64,000 nt of DNA, from NCBI GenBank assembly GCA_018383195.1, contig JAGZOP010000003.1:43601-107600 (forward strand). Reading direction: 5' to 3'. Positions 18,201-25,015 of this stretch are shown here, piece by piece; positions within the stretch are counted from its first letter, which is position 1, and the number at the start of each line of letters is the position of its first letter. The DNA is from Clostridiaceae bacterium (GTDB lineage: Bacteria > Bacillota > Clostridia > Oscillospirales > Butyricicoccaceae). The position numbers and the translations under genes are program-made. Under the pieces are notes generated by a model, which was not told where the DNA came from, ran no database searches, and worked only from the letters and a program-made list of their open reading frames with translations.

Positions 18201-18241
18201 AGGTGTTCTTGGAGGATGTGTATAAGAATTTGAGGGGCTGA
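15239..18241 (+). CDS. hsdR: Type I restriction endonuclease subunit HsdR
   Basis: 1000 residues. The N-terminal nuclease has the PD-(D/E)xK pattern RIDLVIF...FELK (D144, E158, K160). The SF2 translocase motor follows with Walker A SAGSGKT at ~316-322, DEAH at 424-427, FTATP and the later TGFDQPKL motif. It cuts DNA remote from unmethylated sites after translocation. GTG 15239 follows GGAGGT by eight bases and lies one base after the hsdMS stop. The first ~50 bp are AT-rich like the preceding TRD, then composition returns to that of hsdM. This suggests the recombination breakpoint lies just inside this gene. Confidence 0.93.
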   Translation: MAIRSGQLKEKTDYQTYILEMLREENGYQVRPSTTYDPGYGMDVELLFSFLQATQPDALARLEKLYGGKTRQTILNYINNEVNKKSRSLLDVLKHGVEFDNGVSLTLMYRKPATTFNQKAEALYQQNVLSVMEEVWHKEGERIDLVIFLNGIAIFTFELKCNTSGQNYEDAIRQYKFERDYKTRLLKFKAGCLAHFAMDLNEVYMCTNLKGKSSFFLPFNKGCGVGIHSGKGNPHNENGINVSYMWEDILKKDTVLYLIDKIIFLQKETKKDPDTGKRVTKETLIFPRYHQFNAVRKLVANVVEHHSEKNYLIEHSAGSGKTNTIAWLAHRLASLHDRENKVIFDTVCIITDRIVVDRQLQNAVLSLEHKAGLIKVMDEKCTSKDLADALNGNTKIIVTTIHKFMYIQELVQELKSKTFAVIIDEAHSSTAGTAMEAVTYALSESRKLNEATPVDVSEEEKSMADIIEDEIARSGKQPNVSMIAFTATPKPTTLQLFGCLNEEGKKVAFDLYSMKQAIEEGFILDVLQNYVTYKTYFEINKAIEDDPELETIAAKRKIAKYIELHDTNIAQKVEIIIEHFKNRIMQELGGKAKAMVITSSRQAAVKYRNEFETYISKHGYTGIRALVAFSGKVSLDGHEYTEAVMNGIKEEDLPEVFDSNSYQVLLVANKYQTGFDQPKLCAMYVDKRLRGVNAVQTLSRLNRICAPYDKKTFVLDFKNEYEDIQASFAPFYTETILNETITPSDIRTVEAQVDQYNFLDIDDIEEFNGYLYQDKRTSKEKARMWALLDKSLQIINRHPELEKLEIRATIKRFLRFYSFLIQATCFESVDLHKKYNFLSYLVKEIEVGSGGNDFDIADKITASNFRQKKTGENTHEIESKPEVSLPTPNEVFMDEAVKKKLSEIIDEINAAYNKNFDVDVASKSALQMRDILLKNGHLRDSARNNSLKDFRFAYFDAVQDALIAGYEQNQDFFALLLDNDEKKRELMQVFLEDVYKNLRG

Positions 18242-18402
18242 AAGATAAAGTACTGACAAAATAAAAAGGTGGGGAGAATAAACTATAGTAAAGCGGGTAT
18301 GATTCTTTTGGTAAGAGGAAATATAACTGGTAAAGAAATCACAAGACGCAGACAATGTCGAAACGTTTAAGTTGAATATTTGCAAGAAAATCGCAAATTC
18401 GA

Positions 18403-18431
18403 TTGATAAACGGTATGTTGTGTGATATAAT
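18403..18431 (+). promoter_or_regulatory. Promoter of the AAA/HEPN pair
   Basis: TTGATA (18403-18408), 17 bases, TATAAT (18426-18431), just 24 bp before the start codon. The pair is therefore expressed separately from the restriction genes. Confidence 0.75.
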
Positions 18432-18454
18432 TTTTTCAGGGAGGAGGATGTGTG

Positions 18455-19705
18455 ATGTTATTGGAGTTCAGATGTTCTAACCACAAATCAATTAGAGCTG
18501 AAGTTCTATTTTCTGCAATAGCAGGCTCAGACAAAACTCATGCAGAAAACATAGAAAAAGTAGCAGATGTTGAGGTTCTGAAGTCGGCTGTTATCTATGG
18601 TGCAAATGGTTCTGGCAAAAGCAACTTTATCGATGCCATCGCATTTGTAAGAGGTCTTGTTATCAATAGTATTCATCATCAGCCTGGGCAAGGAATCTGG
18701 CAAGTCCCACACAAATTGTCTGGACATGACCAAGAAAGTACCTATAAAATTCAGTTTATTGTAGACAATATTAGGTACGCTTTTGGATTTTCACTAAAAA
18801 ATATGCTTGTCACAGAAGAATACCTTTATTATTTCCCCAATGGTCGTCAAACCAAAATTTTTGAACGTGTTGGTGAAAAATACACGGCAGGTCGTAGTTT
18901 CCTCAACAAATTTAATACTTGCAAAGATGTCCTCAAGCCAAATCGCTTAATGTTGTCCTGCGCTGCAAATTTTAGTTCGGTTGAAGAAGTAACTGCTGCA
19001 TATCGCTTTTTCAATGACGAGTTGATAATTTACAGTTCGGTTAACCAAGACAATTGGATGAATTATTCACTGCACCAAATTAATGTTAACGAACAAATAA
19101 AGGCAATTGTTCTGAAGCTTTTGGACGCACTTGGCACTGGAATTAAAGATATTCATGTTGATATTAAGAAAGAGGATCTAGATGTTGCGAATCTTCCTCC
19201 TTTTTTATCAGACGAATTCAAAAAAATTCTTTTACAGGAAAAAATAGATGCAATTTCTGCTAAGGTTCTGTATGAAGGATTTGAAACGGATTTGATTTCA
19301 GAGGAATCCACAGGAATAAAAAAACTTTTTGGAATACTGTGTCCATTTATTGATATTATGGTCAATGGAAAAGTATTGGTTTGCGATGAGCTTGAATCCA
19401 ACTTGCACGAATCACTTCTTTTTGGACTGGTAAAACAGTTTGTGAATACACGTGGAAGTAAACCTGCACAGTTGATTTTTACGACTCATGAAACCGGGTT
19501 GTTGAACTTGGATTTGTTCAGACGAGATCAAATTTGGTTTACAGAAATAAAAACAGAAGACCGTTCTACAGATTTATTTTCACTTACAGAGATTAAAAAT
19601 GTCCGAAAAGATGAGAACTTTGGAAAAGGTTACATTGCAGGAAAATATGGAGCGATTCCGATGTTAAATCTGAATTTTGCCAGTATAATTTCTTCTGATA
19701 TGTAA
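18455..19705 (+). CDS. AAA/ABC-type ATPase (RloA/AAA_21-like), defence candidate
   Basis: 416 residues. Walker A GANGSGKS is at 49-56, an ABC-like signature SEESTGIKKL near 282-291, Walker B VLVCDELE with D311-E312, and FTTHETGLL as the switch. This is the SMC/RecF-like ATPase family seen in RloA, AbiL and PARIS AriA, which pair with toxic effectors. The start is ATG 18455, seven bases after GGGAGGAGG. The DNA is AT-rich compared with the rest of the element. The gene is followed after 14 bp by a HEPN protein, the likely effector. The pairing makes an abortive-infection role plausible; the specific family is unassigned. Confidence 0.8.
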   Translation: MLLEFRCSNHKSIRAEVLFSAIAGSDKTHAENIEKVADVEVLKSAVIYGANGSGKSNFIDAIAFVRGLVINSIHHQPGQGIWQVPHKLSGHDQESTYKIQFIVDNIRYAFGFSLKNMLVTEEYLYYFPNGRQTKIFERVGEKYTAGRSFLNKFNTCKDVLKPNRLMLSCAANFSSVEEVTAAYRFFNDELIIYSSVNQDNWMNYSLHQINVNEQIKAIVLKLLDALGTGIKDIHVDIKKEDLDVANLPPFLSDEFKKILLQEKIDAISAKVLYEGFETDLISEESTGIKKLFGILCPFIDIMVNGKVLVCDELESNLHESLLFGLVKQFVNTRGSKPAQLIFTTHETGLLNLDLFRRDQIWFTEIKTEDRSTDLFSLTEIKNVRKDENFGKGYIAGKYGAIPMLNLNFASIISSDM

Positions 19706-19719
19706 GTGGAGGTGGTGAT

Positions 19720-20424
19720 ATGGTATCTAGAGATATTTCACTAACTCCACGTGCGGAAGACACGCGCGATGCACACCCTGTTGTGGTACCTATCCAGTTT
19801 TCGTTGTCTGAGATTAAGCAACATTTTACAGAAAGTATGGATGAGGTTAAGGCACAGTTTGATGTCGCAGATGAATTAAATGCTGACGGAAATGAAATTG
19901 CTTGTAAAATGGTTTGGCGATCACAAGTCGTTTTGGCTGAGGGATTGCTAGATTTTTACATTCATGAAGTTAGTAAGTATTGTTTGGTTAGAATGTTCTC
20001 GGGATCCTGGCCAAAATCAGAAAAGTATAAATCGTTTCAGATTCCTATGGAAAGAGTAGAGAATGCTATAGCTGCTTTGGAATCAAATGACTGGCTTTTT
20101 GAATATTTGAATAAGCGATTTAGCAGAGATGTGTTTTTATCGTGTGAAAGCATGAGAGATCAGTTAAACCTTATCGGTATACCGTTTAATAAAGTGATGG
20201 AAGTAGCTTTTCCTAGCGGAAATGAGCAAGAAGCAATAAAGACCGGAAAAGAAGCTATAGCGATGCTATTTCAGCGAAGAAATGAAATAGCACATCAAAA
20301 TGACAGAAGTCATGCCTCTGCTGAACAAACAGACATTACTAAAGAATTTGTTGAAGATTATATATCAAAGATAGAATCCATCGTCAACGCTATACAGGTA
20401 ATTGCAGAGGAAACAGATACATAG
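19720..20424 (+). CDS. HEPN-domain putative RNase, partner of the AAA ATPase
   Basis: 234 residues, mostly helical. The C-terminal motif FQRRNEIAHQND gives R187-x4-H192, the Rx4-6H catalytic signature of HEPN RNases. The overall look is of the RiboL-PSP/MAE_28990-type HEPN families, but I could not compare alignments. ATG 19720 follows GGAGGTG by five bases, 14 bp after the ATPase stop, so the two are one transcript. HEPN proteins next to ATPases and type I restriction genes often act as RNA-cutting effectors of abortive infection. That function is inferred here. Confidence 0.7.
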   Translation: MVSRDISLTPRAEDTRDAHPVVVPIQFSLSEIKQHFTESMDEVKAQFDVADELNADGNEIACKMVWRSQVVLAEGLLDFYIHEVSKYCLVRMFSGSWPKSEKYKSFQIPMERVENAIAALESNDWLFEYLNKRFSRDVFLSCESMRDQLNLIGIPFNKVMEVAFPSGNEQEAIKTGKEAIAMLFQRRNEIAHQNDRSHASAEQTDITKEFVEDYISKIESIVNAIQVIAEETDT

Positions 20425-20449
20425 AGGAATAAGTTGGGCTTAACCGTAG

Positions 20450-20500
20450 ACACGCAAGCATGAATGGTGCAACATTTCAGCACCACTCATGCTTGCGTGT
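20450..20500. terminator. Long hairpin after the HEPN gene
   Basis: A 21-bp stem with one mismatch (arms 20450-20470 and 20480-20500, beginning ACACGCAAGCATGA) and a 9-base loop. No T run follows. It may end transcription of the defence pair or be a structural site of the element. Confidence 0.45.
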
Positions 20501-20754
20501 TATAGGTATGTTCTTTGAAAGTTTGAGGTGACTCCAAGAACAGCAACCGAGTTTCTTTCCCTACTGTTGTCCTGCGTCGCCCTGGGCAGCGATACGCAAG
20601 GCACATATAAGGAGCAAAACCTACTTTTCGTGAACTGTGCACGGGAATAAAAATTAGAACATGATGTGCGGAAAAACCGCAGTATTAAGCCAAAAATCAG
20701 GTGGAAAGCGAAGAAATCACCGGGTGTTTGGCAGGACCAGCACCAGACCCTTGA
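20501..20754. other. Right end of the element, no gene seen
   Basis: Only short, unsupported frames occur. An AAGGAGCAA copy at 20609 matches the left-end repeats and may be an integrase arm site. Confidence 0.4.
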
Positions 20755-20774
20755 AGTTCAGCAAGCGCTAATTT
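20755..20774 (+). other. attR: right junction of the element
   Basis: AGTTCAGCAAGCGCTAATTT is the partner of 5370-5389, sharing the 11-bp core CAAGCGCTAAT (20762-20772). It retains Phe-Ser-Lys-Arg-stop of rpsI. It is followed at 20784 by the terminator that presumably served rpsI before insertion. Confidence 0.75.
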
Positions 20775-20783
20775 TATGCTTGC

Positions 20784-20815
20784 AAAATCTCCATGGTACG
20801 CCATGGAGATTTTTT
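20784..20815 (+). terminator. Probable native rpsI terminator
   Basis: A 13-bp stem AAAATCTCCATGG / CCATGGAGATTTT with loop TACG, then more T. It lies 10 bp past the right attachment site. Confidence 0.85.
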
Positions 20816-20824
20816 ATGCCATCA

Positions 20825-20856
20825 GAAAAGCCAGACAGATTTCTGTCTGGCTTTTC
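20825..20856. terminator. Terminator of metY-cysK
   Basis: A perfect 15-bp stem GAAAAGCCAGACAGA / TCTGTCTGGCTTTTC, T-rich on either strand, adjoins the cysK stop on the minus strand. Confidence 0.85.
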
Positions 20857-20859
20857 TTG

Positions 20860-21795
20860 TTATTCTTCTGAAAAGAGTGGGGTGGAGAGATAACGGTCTC
20901 CGGTATCCGGAAGCAGAACGACAATATTTTTGCCTGCATTTTCGGGGCGCTTTGCCAATTCGACTGCTGCATGAACTGCGGCACCGGAAGAAATCCCGAC
21001 AAGGATTCCCTCGTTTCTGCCAATGCGCTTTCCCATCGCAAAAGCGTCTTCATTGCTGACTGGGATGATTTCATCATAAATGCTTTGATTCAGTATAGGC
21101 GGGATAAAACCTGCGCCAATCCCCTGAATTTTGTGCGCACCTGCAATGCCAGTGGAAAGAACGGCAGAAGAAGCGGGTTCTACAGCAACGATTTTGATGT
21201 TGGGGTTCTGAGCTTTCAGATATTCGCCGACACCGGTAATCGTGCCGCCGGTGCCGACACCGGCAACGAAAAGATCGACTGCACCATCGGTATCCTTCCA
21301 GATTTCCGGACCTGTCGTGCTTTTGTGAATGGCAGGGTTGGCAGGATTGACAAACTGCCCGGGAATAAAGCTGCCTGGGGTCTGCTCGGCAAGTTCCTTT
21401 GCTTTGGCAATGGCGCCTTTCATGCCAAGCGCGCCTTCGGTCAGTACCAGTTCAGCCCCATACGCCTTCATAAGCTGGCGGCGTTCTACAGACATGGTTT
21501 CCGGCATTACGATGATAATGCGATATCCGCGGGCGGCGGCAACCGAGGCAAGGGCGATGCCGGTATTGCCGCTGGTTGCCTCGATTATCGTGGAGCCGGG
21601 TTTGAGCTGCCCATTTTGTTCTGCCGTATCGAGGATGGCGCGGGCAACGCGGTCTTTAACCGAACCTGCCGGATTAAAGTATTCCAGCTTTGCAAGGATT
21701 CTTGCGGAGAGATGTTCAGCTTGTTCGATATGATGCAGTTCCAGAATTGGGGTATGTCCGATGAGTGCATCGGCGGATGGATAAATATTTGCCAT
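20860..21795 (-). CDS. cysK: Cysteine synthase A (O-acetylserine sulfhydrylase)
   Basis: 311 residues of PLP fold type II. The cofactor lysine is K47 in NPAGSVKDR, the substrate loop is EATSGNTGIAL and the phosphate-binding loop GVGTGGTITGVG. It makes cysteine from O-acetylserine and sulfide. Its ATG directly abuts the metY stop (TAAATG), with AGGAGG ten bases upstream, so the two are coupled in one operon. The O-acetylserine supplier cysE lies at 55.2 kb. Confidence 0.95.
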   Translation of the reverse strand: MANIYPSADALIGHTPILELHHIEQAEHLSARILAKLEYFNPAGSVKDRVARAILDTAEQNGQLKPGSTIIEATSGNTGIALASVAAARGYRIIIVMPETMSVERRQLMKAYGAELVLTEGALGMKGAIAKAKELAEQTPGSFIPGQFVNPANPAIHKSTTGPEIWKDTDGAVDLFVAGVGTGGTITGVGEYLKAQNPNIKIVAVEPASSAVLSTGIAGAHKIQGIGAGFIPPILNQSIYDEIIPVSNEDAFAMGKRIGRNEGILVGISSGAAVHAAVELAKRPENAGKNIVVLLPDTGDRYLSTPLFSEE

Positions 21796-23094
21796 TTATA
21801 GTGCCTCCTGTGCGCGTACAGCTTCAAAACCGCGTGCGAAATCCTCGAGGATATCATCAATATGCTCGGTGCCGATTGAAAGCCGGATGGTATTGGGCTT
21901 GATGTGCTGTTCGGCGAGTTCTTCCGCGGAAAGCTGTGCATGGGTTGTGGTTGCCGGATGGATGACCAGGGATTTTACATCTGCAACATTGGCAAGCAGG
22001 GAGAAAAGCTTCAAATGGTCGATGAATACATGCGCCTGTTCCTGACCGCCTTTGATTTCAAAGGTAAAAATCGAACCGCCGCCATGGGGGAAATAGGTTT
22101 CGTAAAGCGCATGGTTCGGATGATCTGGCAGGCTGGGGTGGTTTACCCGCTCCACCTGCGGATGCTGTGCGAGATACGCGATGACCTTTTTGGTGTTTTC
22201 CGCATGGCGCTCCAAGCGGAGAGAGAGCGTTTCAATGCCTTGAAGCAGCAAAAATGCATTAAACGGGGAAATCGAGGCGCCGGTATCCCGCAAAAGGACT
22301 GCGCGGATATAGGTGACAAATGCAGCCGGTCCTGCCGCCTCGGTGAAGCTGACCCCGTGGTAGCTGGGGTTCGGTTCGGTGATTGCGGCATACTTCCCGC
22401 TTTGCTTCCAATCGAATTTTCCGGAATCTACGATAATGCCGCCGAGCGTTGTACCGTGACCGCCGAGAAATTTTGTAGCCGAATGGACTACAATGTCTGC
22501 TCCATGTTCAATCGGACGGAGAAGATATGGCGTAGCAAAGGTGTTGTCAATCACAAGCGGCACCCCGTGTGCATGTGCAATTTGTGCGATGGCATCAATA
22601 TCCGGAATATCGCTGTTGGGGTTGCCGAGGGTTTCCAGATAAATTGCTTTGGTATTTGGCTGAATGGCAGCAGTCAATTCATCAAGCCGATGCGCATCTA
22701 CAAACGTAGTTGCGATACCATACTGCGGCAGCGTGTGAGCAAGCAGGTTATAGCTGCCGCCATAAATGGTTTTTTGTGCGACAATATGGTCGCCTGCCTG
22801 TGCCAGCGCCTGTATTGTATAGGTAATTGCGGCTGCGCCTGAGGCAACAGCCAGAGCCGCGACGCCGCCCTCCAATGCTGCAATGCGCTTTTCCAACACC
22901 TCCTGCGTTGGGTTGGTCAGCCGCCCGTAGATATTGCCCGGGGCTTCCAAACCAAACCTTGCGGCGGCATGGGCGGCATTGTGAAAAACGTAACTCGCGG
23001 TCTGATAAATCGGGACAGAACGCGCGTCGGTTGCGGGGTCAGCCTGTTCCTGACCGGCATGAAGCTGAACGGTTTCAAATTTTAAGTTGCTCAT
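21796..23094 (-). CDS. metY: O-acetylhomoserine sulfhydrylase (MetY)
   Basis: 432 residues of the Cys/Met-metabolism PLP family. The N-terminus FETVQLHAGQEQADPATDARSVPIYQTASY and the cofactor lysine in HSATKFLGGHGTT are typical of MetY rather than MetB/MetC. It converts O-acetylhomoserine and sulfide to homocysteine. ATG 23094 was chosen because it matches the family N-terminus and follows AAAGGAA; an ATG eight codons upstream has no support. It is the first gene of the metY-cysK operon. Confidence 0.92.
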   Translation of the reverse strand: MSNLKFETVQLHAGQEQADPATDARSVPIYQTASYVFHNAAHAAARFGLEAPGNIYGRLTNPTQEVLEKRIAALEGGVAALAVASGAAAITYTIQALAQAGDHIVAQKTIYGGSYNLLAHTLPQYGIATTFVDAHRLDELTAAIQPNTKAIYLETLGNPNSDIPDIDAIAQIAHAHGVPLVIDNTFATPYLLRPIEHGADIVVHSATKFLGGHGTTLGGIIVDSGKFDWKQSGKYAAITEPNPSYHGVSFTEAAGPAAFVTYIRAVLLRDTGASISPFNAFLLLQGIETLSLRLERHAENTKKVIAYLAQHPQVERVNHPSLPDHPNHALYETYFPHGGGSIFTFEIKGGQEQAHVFIDHLKLFSLLANVADVKSLVIHPATTTHAQLSAEELAEQHIKPNTIRLSIGTEHIDDILEDFARGFEAVRAQEAL

Positions 23095-23234
23095 GGTACA
23101 AATTCCTTTCAAAGTCAAAAATGTGATCTCAAATTACCGGATACAACACATTCGACCGAATCGGAAATTTGCGCGCAGGAGCAGAGGAAAAATAGTCTGC
23201 ACTCTAATCCCTACCAATCTTATAGGATAGTGGG

Positions 23235-23263
23235 ATTATACAACCAGATTCATATCAAGTCAA
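23235..23263 (-). promoter_or_regulatory. metY-cysK promoter
   Basis: Minus-strand TTGACT (23263-23258), 17 bases, TATAAT (23240-23235). About 140 bp of leader precede metY. A short palindrome-like CCTA-N9-TAGG lies just after the -10 box and could bind a sulfur regulator. I see no T-box or S-box signature. Confidence 0.7.
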
Positions 23264-23344
23264 TAGGAATATAAAAAGTTCTGCCATATGGAAGCAGAAC
23301 TTTTTTGAGATTAACATAATATCGGTGCTGTCGTTGAAAAAAAC

Positions 23345-24397
23345 TTAGATTTTTGTGGAAATCGGTTCCCCGACGTTGTATTTGGTGCAGATGCGGATAT
23401 CTGTATACATCAATTCGCGCTCCGGTCTGCGATGATGCAGCAAATATTCATGAAGCAGAAGCGGAGGACGATACCCTTGCTCCAATGCATTTTGATCGAG
23501 CAGAATACTGATTTTTCCTTGGCGCAGCAGCGTATCGTTCGGCGGAGTCATATCAAAGGCGATGACACGCACCTTTCCGGTCAGTCCGGCATCGTGGATG
23601 GCTTCGCATACGCCGAGCTGACCGTTTGCCGCGACATAGACCCCGCCCAAATCCGGGTTAGCGGCAAGGATATGCTGCGTAATTTCGTAGGCAAAATCAT
23701 CGCGGTCAAAGCAGGGCTGGAAAGGGAGACGGATGATGTCCTCTGCGTGTTCGGCGGTCAGGGTATCGAGGAAGCCGGTCAGGCGGTTGTTATGCGCGGC
23801 ATTGTTCAGATGGCCTGCAAGCGGGAACACCTTTCCGCCGGCGGGAAGGAGCATGCGCATTAACCCGGCAGCGGTTTGTCCGGCGCGATAGTTGTCCATT
23901 CCGATAAAGCACAGGCGCGCACTGCCCGGTGCGTCTGCGTTCAGTGTGATGACCGGCACGCCGTTTTCGTGCAGTTCGTTGATACGTTCCCGGATTTCCG
24001 GATCATTGCTGGCTGAAATTGCAAAGCCGCGCACACCGTTTGCCAGAAAACGGTCAATACATTCCAAGATTGCAGCAGTATCAAGACGGTTGATTTTGTG
24101 CACACACAGTTCAACGCCCGAGGCTTTGAGTTCATCCGCTGCTTGTTGAACTCCTTGGGATACAATCTGCATCGTTGGGGTTTCGATGGATTGCAGGATG
24201 ACGCCGAGTTTAAAATCCTGTGACGTTTTTACCAGCGCCCGACCGATGGCATTCGGTTGATAATCCAACTCGTCGGCCAATTTGCGGATGCGTTCCGCAA
24301 CTTCAGGGCTGACACGTCCGCGATTGTGCAGTGCACGGTCCACCGTGCCGCGAGAGACGCCGGCAAGTTCCGCGATCTGCTTGGATGTGACAGACAT
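23345..24397 (-). CDS. LacI-family regulator of the inositol locus
   Basis: 350 residues. The N-terminal HTH with hinge (SKQIAELAGVSRGTVDRALHNRGRVSPEVAERI) is followed by a periplasmic-binding-like sugar sensor domain (GVILQSIETPTMQIVSQGV..., AISASNDPEI, YVAANGQLGV). It sits at the edge of the myo-inositol cluster, divergent from the symporter. Palindromes with a CACGTG or TCGTGA centre lie at its own promoter, before the symporter and inside the iolG promoter, consistent with control of all three. The inducer is not readable; an inositol-derived compound is likely from context. Confidence 0.88.
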   Translation of the reverse strand: MSVTSKQIAELAGVSRGTVDRALHNRGRVSPEVAERIRKLADELDYQPNAIGRALVKTSQDFKLGVILQSIETPTMQIVSQGVQQAADELKASGVELCVHKINRLDTAAILECIDRFLANGVRGFAISASNDPEIRERINELHENGVPVITLNADAPGSARLCFIGMDNYRAGQTAAGLMRMLLPAGGKVFPLAGHLNNAAHNNRLTGFLDTLTAEHAEDIIRLPFQPCFDRDDFAYEITQHILAANPDLGGVYVAANGQLGVCEAIHDAGLTGKVRVIAFDMTPPNDTLLRQGKISILLDQNALEQGYRPPLLLHEYLLHHRRPERELMYTDIRICTKYNVGEPISTKI

Positions 24398-24485
24398 AGT
24401 GTAAGGTTCCTTTCAAGAGTGAAGTAGAAGGAAGGGGAATCGAGGGGAATCCGTGCAAAAATAGATAAAAAAACAACGAATTAGG

Positions 24486-24547
24486 GTGCGTGCATGTTGT
24501 TAGAAGTATTATAGCACGCAAATTGATAAGATTCAACTGCACGTGCA
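24486..24547. promoter_or_regulatory. lacI promoter with flanking candidate operators
   Basis: The minus-strand promoter TTGAAT (24536-24531), 17 bases, TATAAT (24513-24508). GTGCGTGCAT (24486-24495) and the perfect palindrome TGCACGTGCA (24538-24547) flank it, suggesting autoregulation. Confidence 0.6.
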
Positions 24548-24929
24548 TTCGGAAGCGCAGAAAACCGGAGATGGACAAAAGGAGTTGGGATAAAATGTAC
24601 AGAAAATATCGCGAAAATTATGCAAAACCGCCTAAAATGTGCACGCAAAGTGAACGCGATGCCGCGCGTGCATCACAGCATAATCCATAAAGCACGCAGA
24701 GAAAAATTGTGTGAACCTACAAAAAAATCGATTCAGGGGGAAAAACGAAAAAAAAAGAGTTGCAGATGGCGGGGGAAATATGCTAAGTTTATTACGGTAA
24801 ACGTATGTTGTGAACTGCAAAAGATGTTCACATAAATACGTGTTTTGCAGGGAAAATCCCCTGTTTAGGCTGTGATACGTCGAACGCCCCAGAAAAGTCA
24901 TCTGGAGGCGTTGATTTTTCGAAAACGGC
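24548..24929. other. Long upstream region of the symporter gene
   Basis: AT-rich, without a credible gene. It holds repeated GTGAAC and GCACGC half-sites (for example near 24650-24685) and, at 24883-24919, an 11-bp hairpin (AACGCC...GGCGTT, one bulge) followed by GATTTTT that could be an attenuator. No promoter could be chosen with confidence. Confidence 0.35.
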
Positions 24930-24941
24930 GTTCACGTGCAC
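24930..24941. promoter_or_regulatory. Candidate LacI operator before the symporter
   Basis: GTTCACGTGCAC resembles TGCACGTGCA at 24538 and the iolG operator. It lies 75 bp before the symporter start. Confidence 0.5.
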
Positions 24942-25015
24942 ACAGTATTTGCTTTCTATTCTTCATTCTTCACAACACATCACAAATCAAAACAGAGAAA
25001 TGAGGCTGAACCAAA

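Larger units (their letters stand above)
5377..20772. mobile_element. Integrative mobilizable element in rpsI (about 15.4 kb)
   Basis: Bounded by the repeats at 5370-5389 and 20755-20774. In order it holds integrase (-), repressor (-), xis (+), primase/DUF3987 (+), oriT, MobV relaxase (+), XRE regulator, a hsdM-hsdS fusion, hsdR, an AAA ATPase and a HEPN protein. It has no T4SS or coupling-protein gene, so it is probably mobilised by a helper ICE or plasmid. The 3' part (about 14.4-15.3 and 18.2-20.5 kb) is clearly more AT-rich than both the element's core and the chromosome. Removing it would restore rplM-rpsI, terminator, cysK. The 3' end of rpsI is a recognised integration hotspot in Firmicutes. 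Confidence 0.85.

Noticed and set aside
23101..23240. T-box or SAM riboswitch in the metY leader
   Set aside because: I could not find the T-box motif or the S-box core, and the leader lacks a clear terminator/antiterminator pair.
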